DNA from: Blasia pusilla | Taxonomy: Eukaryota > Marchantiophyta > Marchantiopsida > Blasiales | DNA: 64,000 nucleotides | Assembly: GCA_050084515.1 (NCBI GenBank) | Contig: CM114274.1 | Span: 37,200,001-37,264,000 of the forward strand | Direction: 5' to 3' | Shown here: piece after piece, positions 11,885 through 24,095 of the stretch | How positions within the stretch are numbered: the first letter of the stretch is position 1 | Layout of the letters: every line of letters starts with the position of its first letter | Program-made: the position numbers and the translations under genes | The notes under the pieces: model-generated | Seen by the model: the letters and a program-made list of their open reading frames with translations, nothing else | The model's database searches: none | Told to the model about the DNA's origin: nothing

Positions 11885-12699
11885 AGTCGATCCTCTACTT
11901 CTCTTAGCTTCACCCCAAAGCACTCTCGACCTTGAGCTTTTCCAACATAATAATTAGATTGAGTCTTAAAGACTCAATTGGTTACATGTTCCATACACAA
12001 TCGTGATGCCGCTAGGGGCTAATCGGGTTGAGTCTCCCCAAGTGCATAACGATTCCCTAAGAAGCCTCTACCCCAAGGCTTGACCAATCTCCTCGATTCA
12101 TTCATCATTCAACTAAACCGGAGCGCATTGGTTAGTTCTTCAAGGTACATCTCTTAGCTTGAACCTTAAACGCGACCAAACACGCATTATAGTTAGTTCA
12201 TGGTTGAAGGAATCAAGTAGGTAAAGAGGGAGAGTTCCGTCCCCCCCCCAAACATGTACTTATAGGGTTTTCCAGAGGAATGCCACCTTCCCTGTTATCT
12301 CCCTTGGCCCTTAACTCAAACGTGGTCTACGGCTCGTGGACCAACCCTTGACTAGTTTTTCATCAAGATGGCTTGGAGGAGGCTTCTTGCATCTTATGCA
12401 ACTCTTCGCTCCCCCAAATGCATCTTGGATCTTGGACCCAAATTTCATGTATCCCGTTTGGCGTCTCATGGTTTCCTTACAATGCTTGCCTTGTCTTTGT
12501 CGAAGTGAGTAGCTACGTCCCCTTTGTCACTTAAGGCTAGTCACAAGATACATGCTCGTCGTGCCTAACAATACTCCTATGGCTTGTTCCGCCACCCTTC
12601 CTAGTATCGTGACTACCTAGTCTAAATTTTGACTTTGGTCAGTCAAACCAAGGTATTTCCTCCTTGGGCCCGCAATCATGATTCGCTTTCCAAATCCCC

Positions 12700-13047
12700 G
12701 CTAGCATGGGCGCCATAGACTTAGTTATTTGTGATGATTTTCTTATGTTCATCCTCTTTTGCGATTGTAAATTGGTAATACCCTTGCCTTGGGTTGATCT
12801 TTGGATACTTGGATCCTACTACCACATCAAACAAGTCATTTTCCAAAAGCAATCGATACTTGTTCTCGATAGTCCTTTTATTCAGCGCCTTCTAATCCAC
12901 GCAAAGGCGATTGGTCCATCCATACTTCAAGATGATAAGGGAAGTGGCTCCAAATTTTGACTTATACAGGAAAATGAACCCGCTTTCCTCAATGCCTTTA
13001 TGAGCTCATGCAAGAGTTGCCTTTCTTGAGGACTTATCCCCTAGTGA
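12700..13047 (-). pseudogene. Ty3/gypsy reverse transcriptase fragment
   Basis: On the minus strand a frame reads a Gly-Ala-Thr-Ser segment, then RLCVD, stop, KALNKRTIENKY, then SKYPKINPRQGYYQF. These line up with the conserved N-terminal half of gypsy reverse transcriptase (the CVDYRALN and DLRSGYHQ blocks). RT copies element RNA into DNA. The Tyr of CVDY is a stop here, and the sequence breaks off before the catalytic YxDD block at about 12710, so the fragment is truncated and non-functional. It lies directly 3' of protease-region repeat copy B, in the element's normal order. Confidence 0.7.
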
Positions 13048-13651
13048 TGCCTCACGACCGGGAACGTCCCAAGTTTGAGTTCAATCTCATGATCCATATC
13101 TTTCATAGGTGGAAGCCCTTTTGGAAGTTCCCCGATTAGGATATCCCTAAATCCTTCCAAGATTTTCCTCACCCTAGCCATGTGCAAGGTTTCCTTTTAG
13201 TTCCTCTTTTAGTGGAATTTCATCAAATTTAGACTCTACAATTTTCAACGTGACTCTCCAACACTACAACCCACCCTTTCAGATCCTTTGCAAATTTCTT
13301 GGCCAAAATCAAGTGAGCAATAGGTTTTACTAAAATCTGAGGACGCAAATTTGCACTTTGAGTCTCGAGATCAATCCTCATGGCACTTCCATCACAAAGA
13401 GGAACCTCTTATATGCTTTTGGCTGATCTAATCACTAAAGAATGTATACACAAAAAATCAAGTGAAATAATTGTATCTATGTTGCCTAAGCTACACATTT
13501 GAAAATGCTTGTTGTGCTAAACTTGGCTTCCTCTCCTAGAATCACCATCTTAATGCTTAACACCTAGGTTGAGATGGTTCTCGAGTTTATGTCTGTATAT
13601 ATCACGACTTAGATTTGATTAATATTGATTAATGGCACTCCCAACCTCTCC
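13048..13651 (-). repeat. Gypsy protease-region repeat, copy B
   Basis: Diverged direct copy of 9690-10283, same orientation. Here the sequence continues into reverse transcriptase at lower coordinates, whereas copy A continues upstream into gag. The two copies therefore come from two elements of one family, or from one element split by recombination. Confidence 0.7.
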
Positions 13652-14366
13652 CATGGTTGAAAAGAAGTGGACATAGGAGAACATGGATTGCAATGGGTGG
13701 GACCTTCACTTTTTGCCCATGGTGGAAGAGAGGCCGTGCGAAGATGGATGGGGTAGCAAGGGAGAAGGGAGTGGAGGTGGGGGGAGGAAGCAATGGGTAA
13801 CTACAAAATATAGAGAGGGAAGTAGTGATGGTGATGGTGGTCCTTACTTGTCCCAAACGTACCTCACTTATCGCCATTATGGCCTAAAATATACCCGAAC
13901 TTCAAGCGGTAGTCATGTTCCAATGCTAGTTCTGATTCTCTTTGGCAACCCATTCTTCTAAGACCCGACTCTTCTCAAGTCTTGGTTCACGTTTGGTCTA
14001 GGTTTCCTAAGTTATGACGTGTAACCCATAAAATGCCCATCCTTGCTTATGTCTCATATCTCATGTCTCCTTCAAAGGACTCCTCTGATGCACATCCATT
14101 GTAGTGTGAGCCTACTAAAGTCCTGATCTAAGCCAACAACCTGTCACCTTCCGACGGGTTGCTCATGGCAAAAAAAAATACTAACACGTAAAACAACCCG
14201 TCGGACTCCGACATGTTGCTCCAATGTTAGGACTATAACTAAGTTCTCTGGGGTTAAGCGAAGTTCTTTGGGAACGAGTTGCACATTGTGTCACCATTCT
14301 GATAGTATACCTTTCTTGTTGTTGCATATTGAAATTAGCTCTTTCTTGTTGCTGACATTTTTTTCA
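13652..14366. other. Unassigned; probable intron or upstream of the methyltransferase exon
   Basis: No coding is recognised. The last bases (about 14345-14366) form a T-rich tract ending in CAG, a good plant 3' splice site for the exon that follows. I could not locate upstream exons, so the rest of the gene may be lost to the gypsy insertions at 9-13.6 kb. Confidence 0.4.
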
Positions 14367-14736
14367 GCCTGCTTCTTTAGAGATTGACCACTCCTTTGTG
14401 TACTATTTTGTAAAGCCCGAGAACAACTTCCATGTGTTTCAGATCCTCAACCCAGTGGATCCATGCTCTGATGGGTACAGCTTAGATAGTTTATACAATT
14501 CTCCCGTGGGAATTTACATGGAAAATGGTACCCTCTTACTTGGAGGAAGGGAAAAGTCGTCGGCGTTGATGCAAACGCTCATCGAGCTCTGCTCAAGGCC
14601 GGGTGATTTGGTGATCGACTTAGTGGGCCTTTCAGGGGCGAGTATCAGAGGCGCCTGGCAGAGTGGCAGGAACATTCTCTGCCTTGAGGGAAGGCAGGAA
14701 TTGTTTGACCTTTGGAAAGAGGCAAAGGCAGATTAA
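14367..14736 (+). pseudogene. Last exon of an N4/N6-type DNA methyltransferase-like gene
   Basis: After a T-rich tract ending in AG at 14366, a frame of about 122 codons runs to a TAA at 14734-14736. It has no internal stop. Its C-terminal half reads EKSSALMQTLIELCSRPG, then DLVIDLVGLSGAS, then a GRNILCLEG block. This is the order of motif X, motif I and the ribose-binding acidic residue in beta-class amino-methyltransferases, which methylate the exocyclic amine of adenine or cytosine using S-adenosylmethionine. The usual motif I core Asp-Pro-Phe-x-Gly-x-Gly is altered here. The catalytic (D/N/S)PP(Y/W) motif would lie upstream and is not seen. I infer a 3' exon of a broken or dispersed gene. 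Family assignment is moderate; substrate is unknown. Confidence 0.5.
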
Positions 14737-17700
14737 GACAAGCTAGTTGGGGCGGAATAATCATGTTTCTTGTTGCCCATAGAGGGGGGAATATTTTGTT
14801 GTTGCATGTAGAATAGAACACATTTTCTTGCTACCTAATTGCCACATATCAAACAAAAGAGATGTTTGCCAATCAAGAAGGCACTCTCCAATAATAATAT
14901 AGATTATCGAATCTTACTACGTTCTCATTCGCATCTATCTCATCTACACACTTGCTTTCATTTCCATCTTTTCTACTATTATCCCCCCTCTTCCTCCTCC
15001 TCCTCCTCCTCCTTCCCCAACCTAATAACCCCCTCATCGTCCTTCATCCTCACCTCATGCACCTTCCACCTCCTCTCCTTGTAACTCTTCTACTTCTATA
15101 TCTCTGCCAAAGGCAGTAAGGAGTTTGCTCCTACCGTTAGGAGCAAACTTTGGATCCTTACCTACAGACAAAAGACATCATCTGTACTAACGATCCGTGC
15201 ATGGGCCTTCAATCCCTGACCCAACTTCAATACTTGGGCCTTCAATACCATAATATCTCCAATAAATCAAGATCCACAATCTCCATCTCTCTCATGTCAT
15301 ACCAAACCCATTCTCTTAAAGAGAGGCTTGGGTTACTCACAAGCCAAGTTGGAAATATAAATCATAAATAAAAAGGGTGATGGGGGAACCTATTGGACGT
15401 ACAAAATAGGGGGACTCAAAGAGTCGTACATGAAGGCCACAACCAACCCAAATAAAGAAAAGGGGATATCCCCCCTACCGGCTAAACTCGCCAACAATAG
15501 AGATAATATGAACTATGCATAGAGAGACACGAATACCACTAAAAGGGTGTGTAGCGCCGAAGTCTCCCACGCCCTCAGCCTATTGAAAAATCCCATTAGC
15601 TTGGGCATGTTGCAAAGCTATGGAGATTCGTTGCCTCCAATAAAGAATCTGTCGTGACCCTCATAACCAAATGTGCGTTGATGCAAAACATTAAGAAAGA
15701 AATTTTTATTTCTCAAGAAGTTTTTCATATACAATAGATTTCAAAATATAAAAGATTGGATAATCTATTGGGTTGATACCATGTAAGAAAATTTAATGTA
15801 ATTAACTAATTGCTTAAATAACAAATTCTAAAAGCATAAAGTGGCATAGTCGGTTCCTATACTTGTAGTAGAGCTTCGACAGAACCTGTACATGGAGAAA
15901 ATAACACTTAACATACCAAACTATACTATTGACGCGATTCCCCTACTTTGTGACTACTTGGGATATTAGGTTATTTGATTTTCTTTACCCTTTTTCTTTA
16001 TCTTCTATTAGATGCCCTACTCCTTGATACAAGATAGGGTTAGGTCTAATAAAGCTCTAATAAATAAATCACTTATGTCATATATTTATGACTCCTCTGA
16101 TATCTATATCCAGACCATTAATCTTGACTTCTCATCCGATAAGAGATCGATCACATTATTGATTCTAAACTAGAAGTGGATATTGAATATCTAAGCATGT
16201 TGTGAATGTAAATGATTTCTTTTGTTTGATCATTAGAATGTAATCTTATATTCTATTTTTTATTTAATAAGGCTAAAAAAATCCATTGTTGCTGATAATA
16301 ATTTTATGATGCTTGATCATAAATTGATTATTATATCTAAGATGTATACTAAAATAACTATGTCATAATGAGATCTATATGTAACTAATACTTGTAAGGA
16401 CATGTAACAATGAATGATTTTTTTCCAATTGATTCAAATCTCCAAATTATAAATATCTTTAACCTCTTAGCATTTGTGATGGTTCCCTCTCGTGAAATAT
16501 CATGGAAAATATAAAATGTTCTATAATATGAGAAAGGTAGCAATATCAAATTATAACTCTTATGGGAGAGCCAACATGATTTCATAAATAAATCTAATTT
16601 CAGGATAATATTACTAGTTATTAATGTTAAACTTGATTTTCAGTTCTCATTTAATAATATTTATTCCATCATCTTGAATGCTCTTATTATAGTATAATTT
16701 CAAAACTAGACATTGTATATTTCTATGAACGAATAATGTTTTGTTTCTAATTTTAGGATCAAATTGAATACTAAAACTTTCAACCAATTCTACAAATTGG
16801 GAATGTTTTTCTTATATTTTCTTATCATGCCATCTCATAGATATTACAATACATTGATTTTCACATAACTTTATGGCGATGGATGATTTTAAAATTATAA
16901 TATATGATGTTTTGTGATGTTCTTTAGTTCTCAAGGATAGATAGAGATACTATTTTTTTTCTACTTCCGAAAATTTATATTTATCTTCTTTTGGTGCTTG
17001 TTACTGTATACTTCCTCAAATAAAAAGATGTTTATGACATTCATGGATCTTTAAAGTAGATCTCTCTTTCGTCCAATTAGGAAAAGAAGAAGAACATGTC
17101 AAATATTAAATAAAGTATCTAATATGACATGGCTCAATCTACTAAGAAAACCTTGGACGTGTGGTAGGATCAAGTTTTGGTTAATGTTTCTGCTCAAAGC
17201 TCCAATAAACTTGTCAAAGCTACTAAATCTCTTGTAATGTAATATAAATCACAACAAATATGGATCTGATTTCAATATAGCTTTAGAGTAGGTCCCCGTA
17301 GAGCAATTCCATGGTCGCGGGATCCTTCGGATGTACCATCTACGGCTATGATTTCACAGACCCTAGGTGGGTCTTTGGTCCCTGTGCGCCCTGAAAGTTA
17401 CGGCCCATAAATTTTAGAGACGATCCTTGGGAAATAGACGGACTACAGCAAGTCATTCTTTTAAACCCAATCGCAACCAAACGACGGATACCGGGAGAGA
17501 CAAGTGATGAAATTATAGGACCGTCGGGCCTAGGATGAGTGGGACTTTCGGCGGCAGACTCCATGGGGACGGGCTATTAGAAAAGAATCTTTGATTCAAG
17601 TTTGGTTTTGGATAACTTTAACAATTATGTGACTTGGACATTTTAGCTATGGTAGATAAATTTTTCATAATTTTGTATTCGATGGAAGATATTAATCTTG

Positions 17701-18500
17701 AAAGGTTCCAATCACCACACAATTCCTTCACTTTTCAGATAACTTAGAAGTTCTATTTTTCCATGGTTTTCAATTATGTCACTTCATAAGTCCCATATGA
17801 ACAACCAACGACAAATGTGTCACAAAATATGTTATCATGATAATCACCACTTACCGCTTCTCTCTCCACGAATTGAAATTTTCACAATAATTATTACGAT
17901 GAGATCTAAAATTATGAAATTAAAATTATCGACTTATGTCTTACCTCAAGATCAAGCTTGCGTGAGATAACACATTTGAATACAAAGCCTTTTAAAATCA
18001 TGGAATGGGATTTTTGAACTAGCTATTTGTTTGATTGGTTTTATCTTTCAAAGTTAGTCCAAGTGAATGACTCTCCCATAAGATATGAATAAAATTTTGT
18101 TAGCTTCAAAAGTTTAGGGAAAGGTAGTATCCTTTTGTACATATTAGATTTCACCACATATACCATATTTTAGACAGCAATACTCCCAATGTGCATCTCA
18201 TTCCAAAGCTTGTAAGAATATCACAAAAAAATGTAGACTTTTTGAGAGTATGCCAATAAGCTTATGAGACTTTCTAATGAGCTTCTATCAAAGATTCTTC
18301 TAAATTTTGTTAATTATTTTTATCTAAGCAAAAAAAAGAAGTAAAGTGCCCATAAGTGCCCGTGCTACGCATTAGCATCCTCCTTTCTCTTTTCAATTAT
18401 TTTTGAAAGTATGGAAGAATGAAACTTTTTTTCCATACACAAATATATACTCGTCAGTCCATGGGATAGATATATTTTTACATGTAAGGGCATGTCCAAC
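14737..18500. other. AT-rich intergenic DNA with simple repeats
   Basis: No gene is recognised. A (TCC)n tract lies at about 14990-15015. The segment 15379-15443 shares GGGGGACTCAAAGAGTC and flanking bases with 24024-24095, marking a dispersed repeat. A short GC-richer island at 17290-17575 has a 72-codon minus-strand frame that I cannot assign. Otherwise this is AT-rich decayed DNA. Confidence 0.45.
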
Positions 18501-18930
18501 TTTTTCCCTACCTATGTTTTTTAAGCACCTAGTCGCTTGCGCGGGCTTGGAATACGAGAATGATTCCAGAAAATGATTGAACGTGTGTGTGCGGGCTCGA
18601 TGGAGACTACAAATAAGGTCCCAAGAACCAAGGTTGCACAGAAATGGACAAGTTTGTCCATGGGACAGACATGTTGCCCGAGTACTTCGGCTTGCATCCG
18701 ATCCTCCATCGAGTGCCCTCTACAGGCTTGGCGGGCTTGCATGCACATGTCTGTCCTAGGGACGGACATAAGTTTGCGGACATGGACATATCCGTGGACA
18801 CATACTTTGTTCGTGGGCAACACTCGCACGGGCAACGGATCGCTAAACTAGGTGCGGGCTTGTCGAACTCAGATTTAAGTTATAGGCGGGTCGGGCTCGG
18901 CCGCTTGGGTATCTAAGCCCGGACGGACAT
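18500..18930. repeat. GC-richer repeat with GGAC/GTCC palindromes
   Basis: A GC-rich segment in AT-rich surroundings is packed with short palindromic words (GGACAAGTTTGTCC at about 18647; GGACATGGACATATCC with GTGGAC around 18778-18800). The ordered string GGACGGACATAAGTTTG ... GACATATCCGT ... ACTTTGT recurs, with changes, at 22630-22690. It also appears reverse-complemented near 6716-6800 and 7340-7410. This looks like a terminal or internal module of an uncharacterised mobile repeat family. Confidence 0.5.
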
Positions 18931-18970
18931 ATATGGAAAAGTACTAAACAAGCATAATTGATGCGATACG

Positions 18971-19005
18971 GCTCTCTCTCTCTCTCTCACTCACACACAC
19001 ACACA
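18971..19005. repeat. (CT)n(CA)n microsatellite
   Basis: A CT run followed by CACA repeats directly abuts the copia 3' LTR end at 19012. Confidence 0.85.
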
Positions 19006-19011
19006 TCATTA

Positions 19012-19258
19012 TAGAGAATGAAATTTTGCAATGAGAGAATGAATGGAGGTTGGTCCCCTTTTCAATTATTTAGGGTATGTTTAAGCAACCCTTATCCTAA
19101 TCCTAATTTTAATCTCGAGTTATACTAACTGTGGTTAACTAATCCTATTTAAGATAATTATGCTTAGGTAATTAAAAAAATTAAGCTTTCTTATTTTGTG
19201 CGAGTACCAAGTGTTGGAGTTTGTGTGTCTGATGAGTTTGACTATAACTCAGTCTTCA
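19012..19258 (-). mobile_element. Ty1/copia 3' LTR, 247 bp
   Basis: On the minus strand the LTR starts TGAAGA (19258) and ends TTCTCTA (19012; the expected final CA is TA). It aligns along its length with the LTR at 62240-62486, which is also exactly 247 bp. It lies downstream of the copia RNase H remnant, so it is the 3' LTR of the relic at 19.3-21.8 kb. Confidence 0.8.
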
Positions 19259-19271
19259 ATACTCCCCGTTC
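19259..19271 (-). promoter_or_regulatory. Candidate polypurine tract of the copia relic
   Basis: Directly upstream of the 3' LTR on the minus strand is the purine-rich AACGGGGAG followed by TAT. That is the normal position for the tract that primes plus-strand DNA synthesis. Confidence 0.5.
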
Positions 19272-19379
19272 AGCTCATATTGATGTCTCTAACACCTAAA
19301 TTATTTATGAGCATCTCAAACTTATTTCTAGAAAACATTTAATACCTTTGTAAGAATATAAAAAATTAGCCAATCTAAA

Positions 19380-21800
19380 ACTAAATACACAAGATCAACT
19401 TTTCCTTGGTAAAGTGGTAGTGCACCTCAACATGCATTGTTCGAGCATGAAACACAAGATTATTAGCAACCTTGATGCTACTACAATTCTCTACATATAG
19501 TAAACTAGGTCTTAATTACTAATACCAATCTCAACAAGTACTCAATGAAGCTACACCGCCTCACATGATGCATAGGTTGCTCCTCTATAATGAGCCTCTA
19601 TTGAAGATAAAACAACTATAGGTTGCTTCTTTGAAGCCCAACTTATAACTGTGCATCCCAAGATGAAGGAATAACTAGATATAAAGTTTTGATCAGACAC
19701 GGTTTGTCCCAATCGACAATTGCGAATCCTTATAATTATAGACTCGGAGAAAGTTTAAATTGAAGCCCACATTGAACAAATATGTTCACATATCGCAACA
19801 TCCTTCTATAACATTAAGATGAGGTTTCTCATGTGCATGCTTAAATTATCGTTAATATAAAACACAATGATAACCGTATGGCCTTTTCTCTCAAGACATA
19901 TAGCAAGGAATTTAAATCACAAACCCTAAATCAAACCTCTTATAAAACAAATATAATCTTGCCATACCAAACTCTTGAAGCTTTCCTGAGTCCGTATAGA
20001 GCTTTTGTTTAGCCTACATACGCGAAATAGAAACTTTGGATGCTCATATCCAAGTGGTTGAGCCATGTTTACCTCCTCATGCAAATATCCATTCTAGAAG
20101 GCATTATTAACGTCATGTGATATTGTTTCCACTTCTTATTATTCACAATTCTTACTCATTCCAACTGCAACCATTATTCTCAAAGTCGCCATCTTTGCAA
20201 TAGGGCTAAATGTCTCCTCATATTTGATGTCCTATTGCTATATATATCGCTTGGTGACCAATCTAGATTTTTATCTACTCACAATACTATCTTGATTGCC
20301 CTTAACTTTGTAAACCAATCTACAATCAATAATTTCCTTATCGAAAGGTATATCAATGAGCTCTCAAGTCTATGGATGTCTTAATGCAACAAGTTCTTCC
20401 TCCATAGCTTCAATCCATTCAAACTTACATGCAACTTCTTTAAAAGCACTCAGTTCATATTATTGAAGCATAATCATCATGCATGTATGATGTATTACAA
20501 GGAATTATTCACTCATGAATCCATAAACAGGATGTGAGACTCTACTTGATCTACTAAATTTTTTTTAATAGGTCGATGCCTTTGACATCTGACTTTGGCT
20601 TTGACTCGTGTCAACAAAATAAATACGTACTCTTTCTAAATATCAATCGACATGTGAATCTGAAGAGTCTAGAACTCCTCCTCACTTTGCACTTCTATTT
20701 CCACGAGTTTAGCTCATAGAAAATAACATTATGATTACTAGTAAGTTGCCTAGAGGATAAAATTTACCACTTGTATCCCTTAGTAACATCGGCATAGCCA
20801 ATGAAGATATATCTCTTATATTTGGGATCTAATCACTAACGTCTTTCAAAAGGAACATGAGCATAAAAAATACAACCAAAGACTTTCAAGAAGGAAAACT
20901 TAGGTTTAGTTCCCATGAAGACTTCAAATGAAATTTTATTATGAACTCTTCCTATGGAGTTCGATTGATTAAGAAGATTGCGCACGTTACAACCTCTACC
21001 CAATACACCTTAGACATGTTTTTCTCATTTAGTATAGGATAAGCCGCCGTAGTAATATATCGAGTCTTTCGCTCAGCCACTCCATTTTGTTGTAGAGTGT
21101 AACGGAAAGTGACTTGTCATTGGATGTTATTTTGACGTATGTTGTCATCAAACTTTGTTGAAAGGTATTCTCCTCCTCCATCACAACGAAATTTAAGAAT
21201 GTGTTGCCTGATCTACTTCTCTATGATAATTTTGAATGTCAAGAATTAAGAATACTTCTGAAATGGATGTGTGAATGTGGATGGTGAATCAATGATATAT
21301 CAATTCATGTCTTTCTATCTTATTCCATTATCTTGAAGCCGAAAAGGAGTGTGCACAAAGAACCTTGTTGATTGTAATATTTTGAAAATTTGGTCCCCAT
21401 CCTTTTGCATTGATTTGTAAATTTTCAAAAAGCATTGCAAATTTTCACCTAATTTTTGAAAAAAAATTCATTAAAAAAAGACTAATTGGGGATAAATTAT
21501 TATAAGAAAGTAAAAAAATTGGAGTATTCTTGGCCATCAAGATAGTAAATCTCAGCTGAAATCATACCAAAGATCATGTTGTTTAAGAGAAGGTACATAT
21601 CAATGGCATTCATTACCTTCTTGGATCATGACACATCTAAGTAGCAATGCCAAAACCTCAACGATTAATCAATCACAACCTCAAGTATAGAGGAGTGTTT
21701 TCCTTGCTTGGCTTGAAATTTCCCTTGTTGAGAAATGGGGAATTCTTGTAGATGTAATCCATAAAATATATGTGGAATGCATATAGCCCCATTGACGACG
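19380..21800 (-). pseudogene. Ty1/copia pol relic (integrase, RT, RNase H)
   Basis: Minus strand, high to low coordinates, gives the copia order. Integrase (about 21700-20700) ends with the block LKVFGCIFYAHVP ... LDPKYKRYIFIGY. Reverse transcriptase (about 20430-19900) shows the EELVALRHP region, IIDCRLVYKVKGN and YEETFSPIAKMATLRIMVAV. RNase H (about 19720-19390) shows ILGCTVISWASKKQ, LSSIEAHYRGAT and HVEVHYHFTKEK. These blocks are diagnostic of Ty1/copia, where integrase precedes RT. Many stops and frameshifts make it a dead copy. Gag, protease and the 5' LTR are not recognised. The 3' LTR at 19012-19258 places it in the same family as the element at 62240 onward. Confidence 0.85.
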
Positions 21801-24000
21801 AAGTGATTTCTAATGTTAGAGAGGATAGGATATTTGAAAAATTTGTCTCTAAGGTGGAGATGACTACATTGTAGAATCTCTTGATGGTAAGAATGGCCGT
21901 ACTTTCTACAATCTAAAAAGGATCATCAATACTACTTTCGCTTATATGATATGCAAAATGCATATAAAAATCACTAATACTATAGAGGTAATCAATCTAA
22001 GCTCATAAAGGGTACATATTATTCAAGAAGCCATGGATCATATAATGCCCTAAGGTTAACCCAAAATTTTTGAATCGAATATTCAAGATTTATAGTAAAA
22101 TGTTTTTTTTGGAATTTTTGGTTTCCAAACGGAGAAAACACCATAATTGCATAGAAACGGATTTGTTTATTCTTGGGATAGATATGCCCAACGGGTCCCC
22201 TGCATAGGTTGTTTTGGTAGGCGAGTGGCCCATACACGCTCAAGACGAGGGAACGAGCGCGGACTTAGATTAAAGGAGGTGGGTAGGGATTGAATGGGTA
22301 TGGTGGCTATAAGAGTTTCCAGGTCCACATAGGGTCCGTCGAGTGCGCCCAAGCCCATGGAAAGGCCCCGCATTAGCCGGGATTAAGGCCCTTGGATGGC
22401 CTGTGCATGCAACTATGCAGGCCCTATACATGCAAGTTTAAGCTTAGGGCAAGCCATTGCGGCCTTGATACGGGCCTCATACGAGCGAGGTGCGGGCTTA
22501 GTGTAGGCTAGAAAAAGGGTGGCAAAAAATGGGCCATGGGTTGTTGTATTGGGTGTGGGTTGGCCGAGCCCAAGCCTACGTTGCGGTCGAGCCCTTGGAA
22601 TCTAGGCCCGCACTGACATGTTTTTCCTTGGGATGGACATAAGTTTGTGGTTATAGACATATCCGTAAACACAGACTTTATCCGTGTGCAACCTTGAGAA
22701 AAATGTGCCATGTTTGTAATTTAAAATCCATTGCAAATTCATGATCAAATCTTCGAGAGTCTTTTAGAAGAATAACTTAATGTTTGGGTTATGCCAAACC
22801 TTGTGTTAGGCCATTTCAATCTTTGATGCAAAGGAATAAAGATATCCTTACTGAAAAATATTGATGAACACCTTTATTACCATTATGCATATAATTTTTT
22901 GAAAATTCATCCCATGCAATATTCTCTATGTCCCTTTTTCTATTAGAGAAGATTTTTGGTATTGTTTAATTATTTATCTCTTAGTGAAGACTTAAGAGGG
23001 ACTTGAAGTCCATATTCATTTCCCTTTGGAAGAGTAGATTCAAGCCATTGGTCTTGGGCATGAAGCTATTCGTCCATGTTGAATGGAATGTGCTCATGTT
23101 AAGGACTATAAATAAGTTACATTGGAAATAATTACTATTCTTGTAGCAAGAGTTGATACTAAAATCCCCCTTAAGACTAATGAGAATTCAACGAATATTT
23201 TGGTCATATGCCCCTTCTTGGATTAGAGACTTGAAATGCATATCATAGATAGATTCTAAGAAACCTTCCCGGCCCCCAAGATTCCCCCATTGGAGCGATT
23301 ATAGATGACGAGCAAGCTTGCTATATGTTCACACGTCTCACACTCTCTTTGAATCAATAAAATGGGCATGATTGAATCATGAAAATGGGCATGAGGACTA
23401 TTGTAAAATCAAGGTAGAGTCTTGGCTAGAGAACACATAAGGACGATAATGAAAATTCCAACCAGTGTTGGTGGAGGAGTGGCATCGTCTCCAACAATTC
23501 TCCAACCTCACTCTAGAGTTATAAGCATATGGCCATTGGGATCAAATTAGGCAGAAAAATTCCAACAACATGCTGGAGTCCTCTAAAAAACCCCCAAAAT
23601 CCCAAACGTTTCTCGAGCGAACCCTACGATTGCTAGAGTTGACGTAGTTGCAAAATTCAAGACCTTCTCCCATAGGGGAGGGGACTAAGAATTTTTGCAT
23701 GTGGGTAGTACTCAATTTTAAGGGATGGGCCAACCAGATGCGTTCCAAATTTTTTCGAGCAGTTGAAGGGGAAGTATGCCGTGGCGGCAAGGGGTTCCTC
23801 CAAAAGTTTATATTTGAAGATTCTAATCCCCGGGGTCCTTTGAGTAATTCGGACCCCAATATTCGGCGATGAAGTCTGCCCATGTAGGGTCCACTAGTGG
23901 AGATGCTGTTACTATAAAATGGGTCACATCTATTTTTTTAATTGATTCCCTATGTTTCGTGGCTAAAGTTCCACGGGATTCTAATTAACAAAAGAGAGAA
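21801..24000. other. AT-rich repeat DNA
   Basis: No gene is recognised. The part 22140-22710 is GC-richer and repeats the GGAC/GTCC module seen at 18.6-18.8 kb. A 113-codon minus-strand frame at 23542-23883 has no recognisable motif. The part adjoining the copia relic may be its remaining 5' portion. Confidence 0.4.
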
Positions 24001-24023
24001 TGATGCACTTCGATAAAAACGTG

Positions 24024-24095
24024 TGATGGAAAACCCATCGGAAATACAAAAGAGGGGGACTCAAAGAGTCAAAATCTGAAGCCTACAACAAGACC
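24024..24095. repeat. Short dispersed repeat shared with 15379-15443
   Basis: Both copies contain AGGGGGACTCAAAGAGTC, preceded by a GATGG ... ACAAAA stretch and followed by a similar GAAG-CC-ACAAC segment. Same orientation. The element is unknown. Confidence 0.6.

Larger units (their letters stand above)
11059..12690. other. Mosaic retroelement DNA without a readable domain
   Basis: This lies between the gag remnant and the RT remnant, both minus strand. It probably holds the 5' part of one element (gag N-terminus, untranslated leader, LTR) and the junction to the next, but I could not find LTR ends. It contains a palindrome at 11557-11588 and a tandem duplication at 11745-11884. A run of eight or more C is at about 12241. 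Confidence 0.4.
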
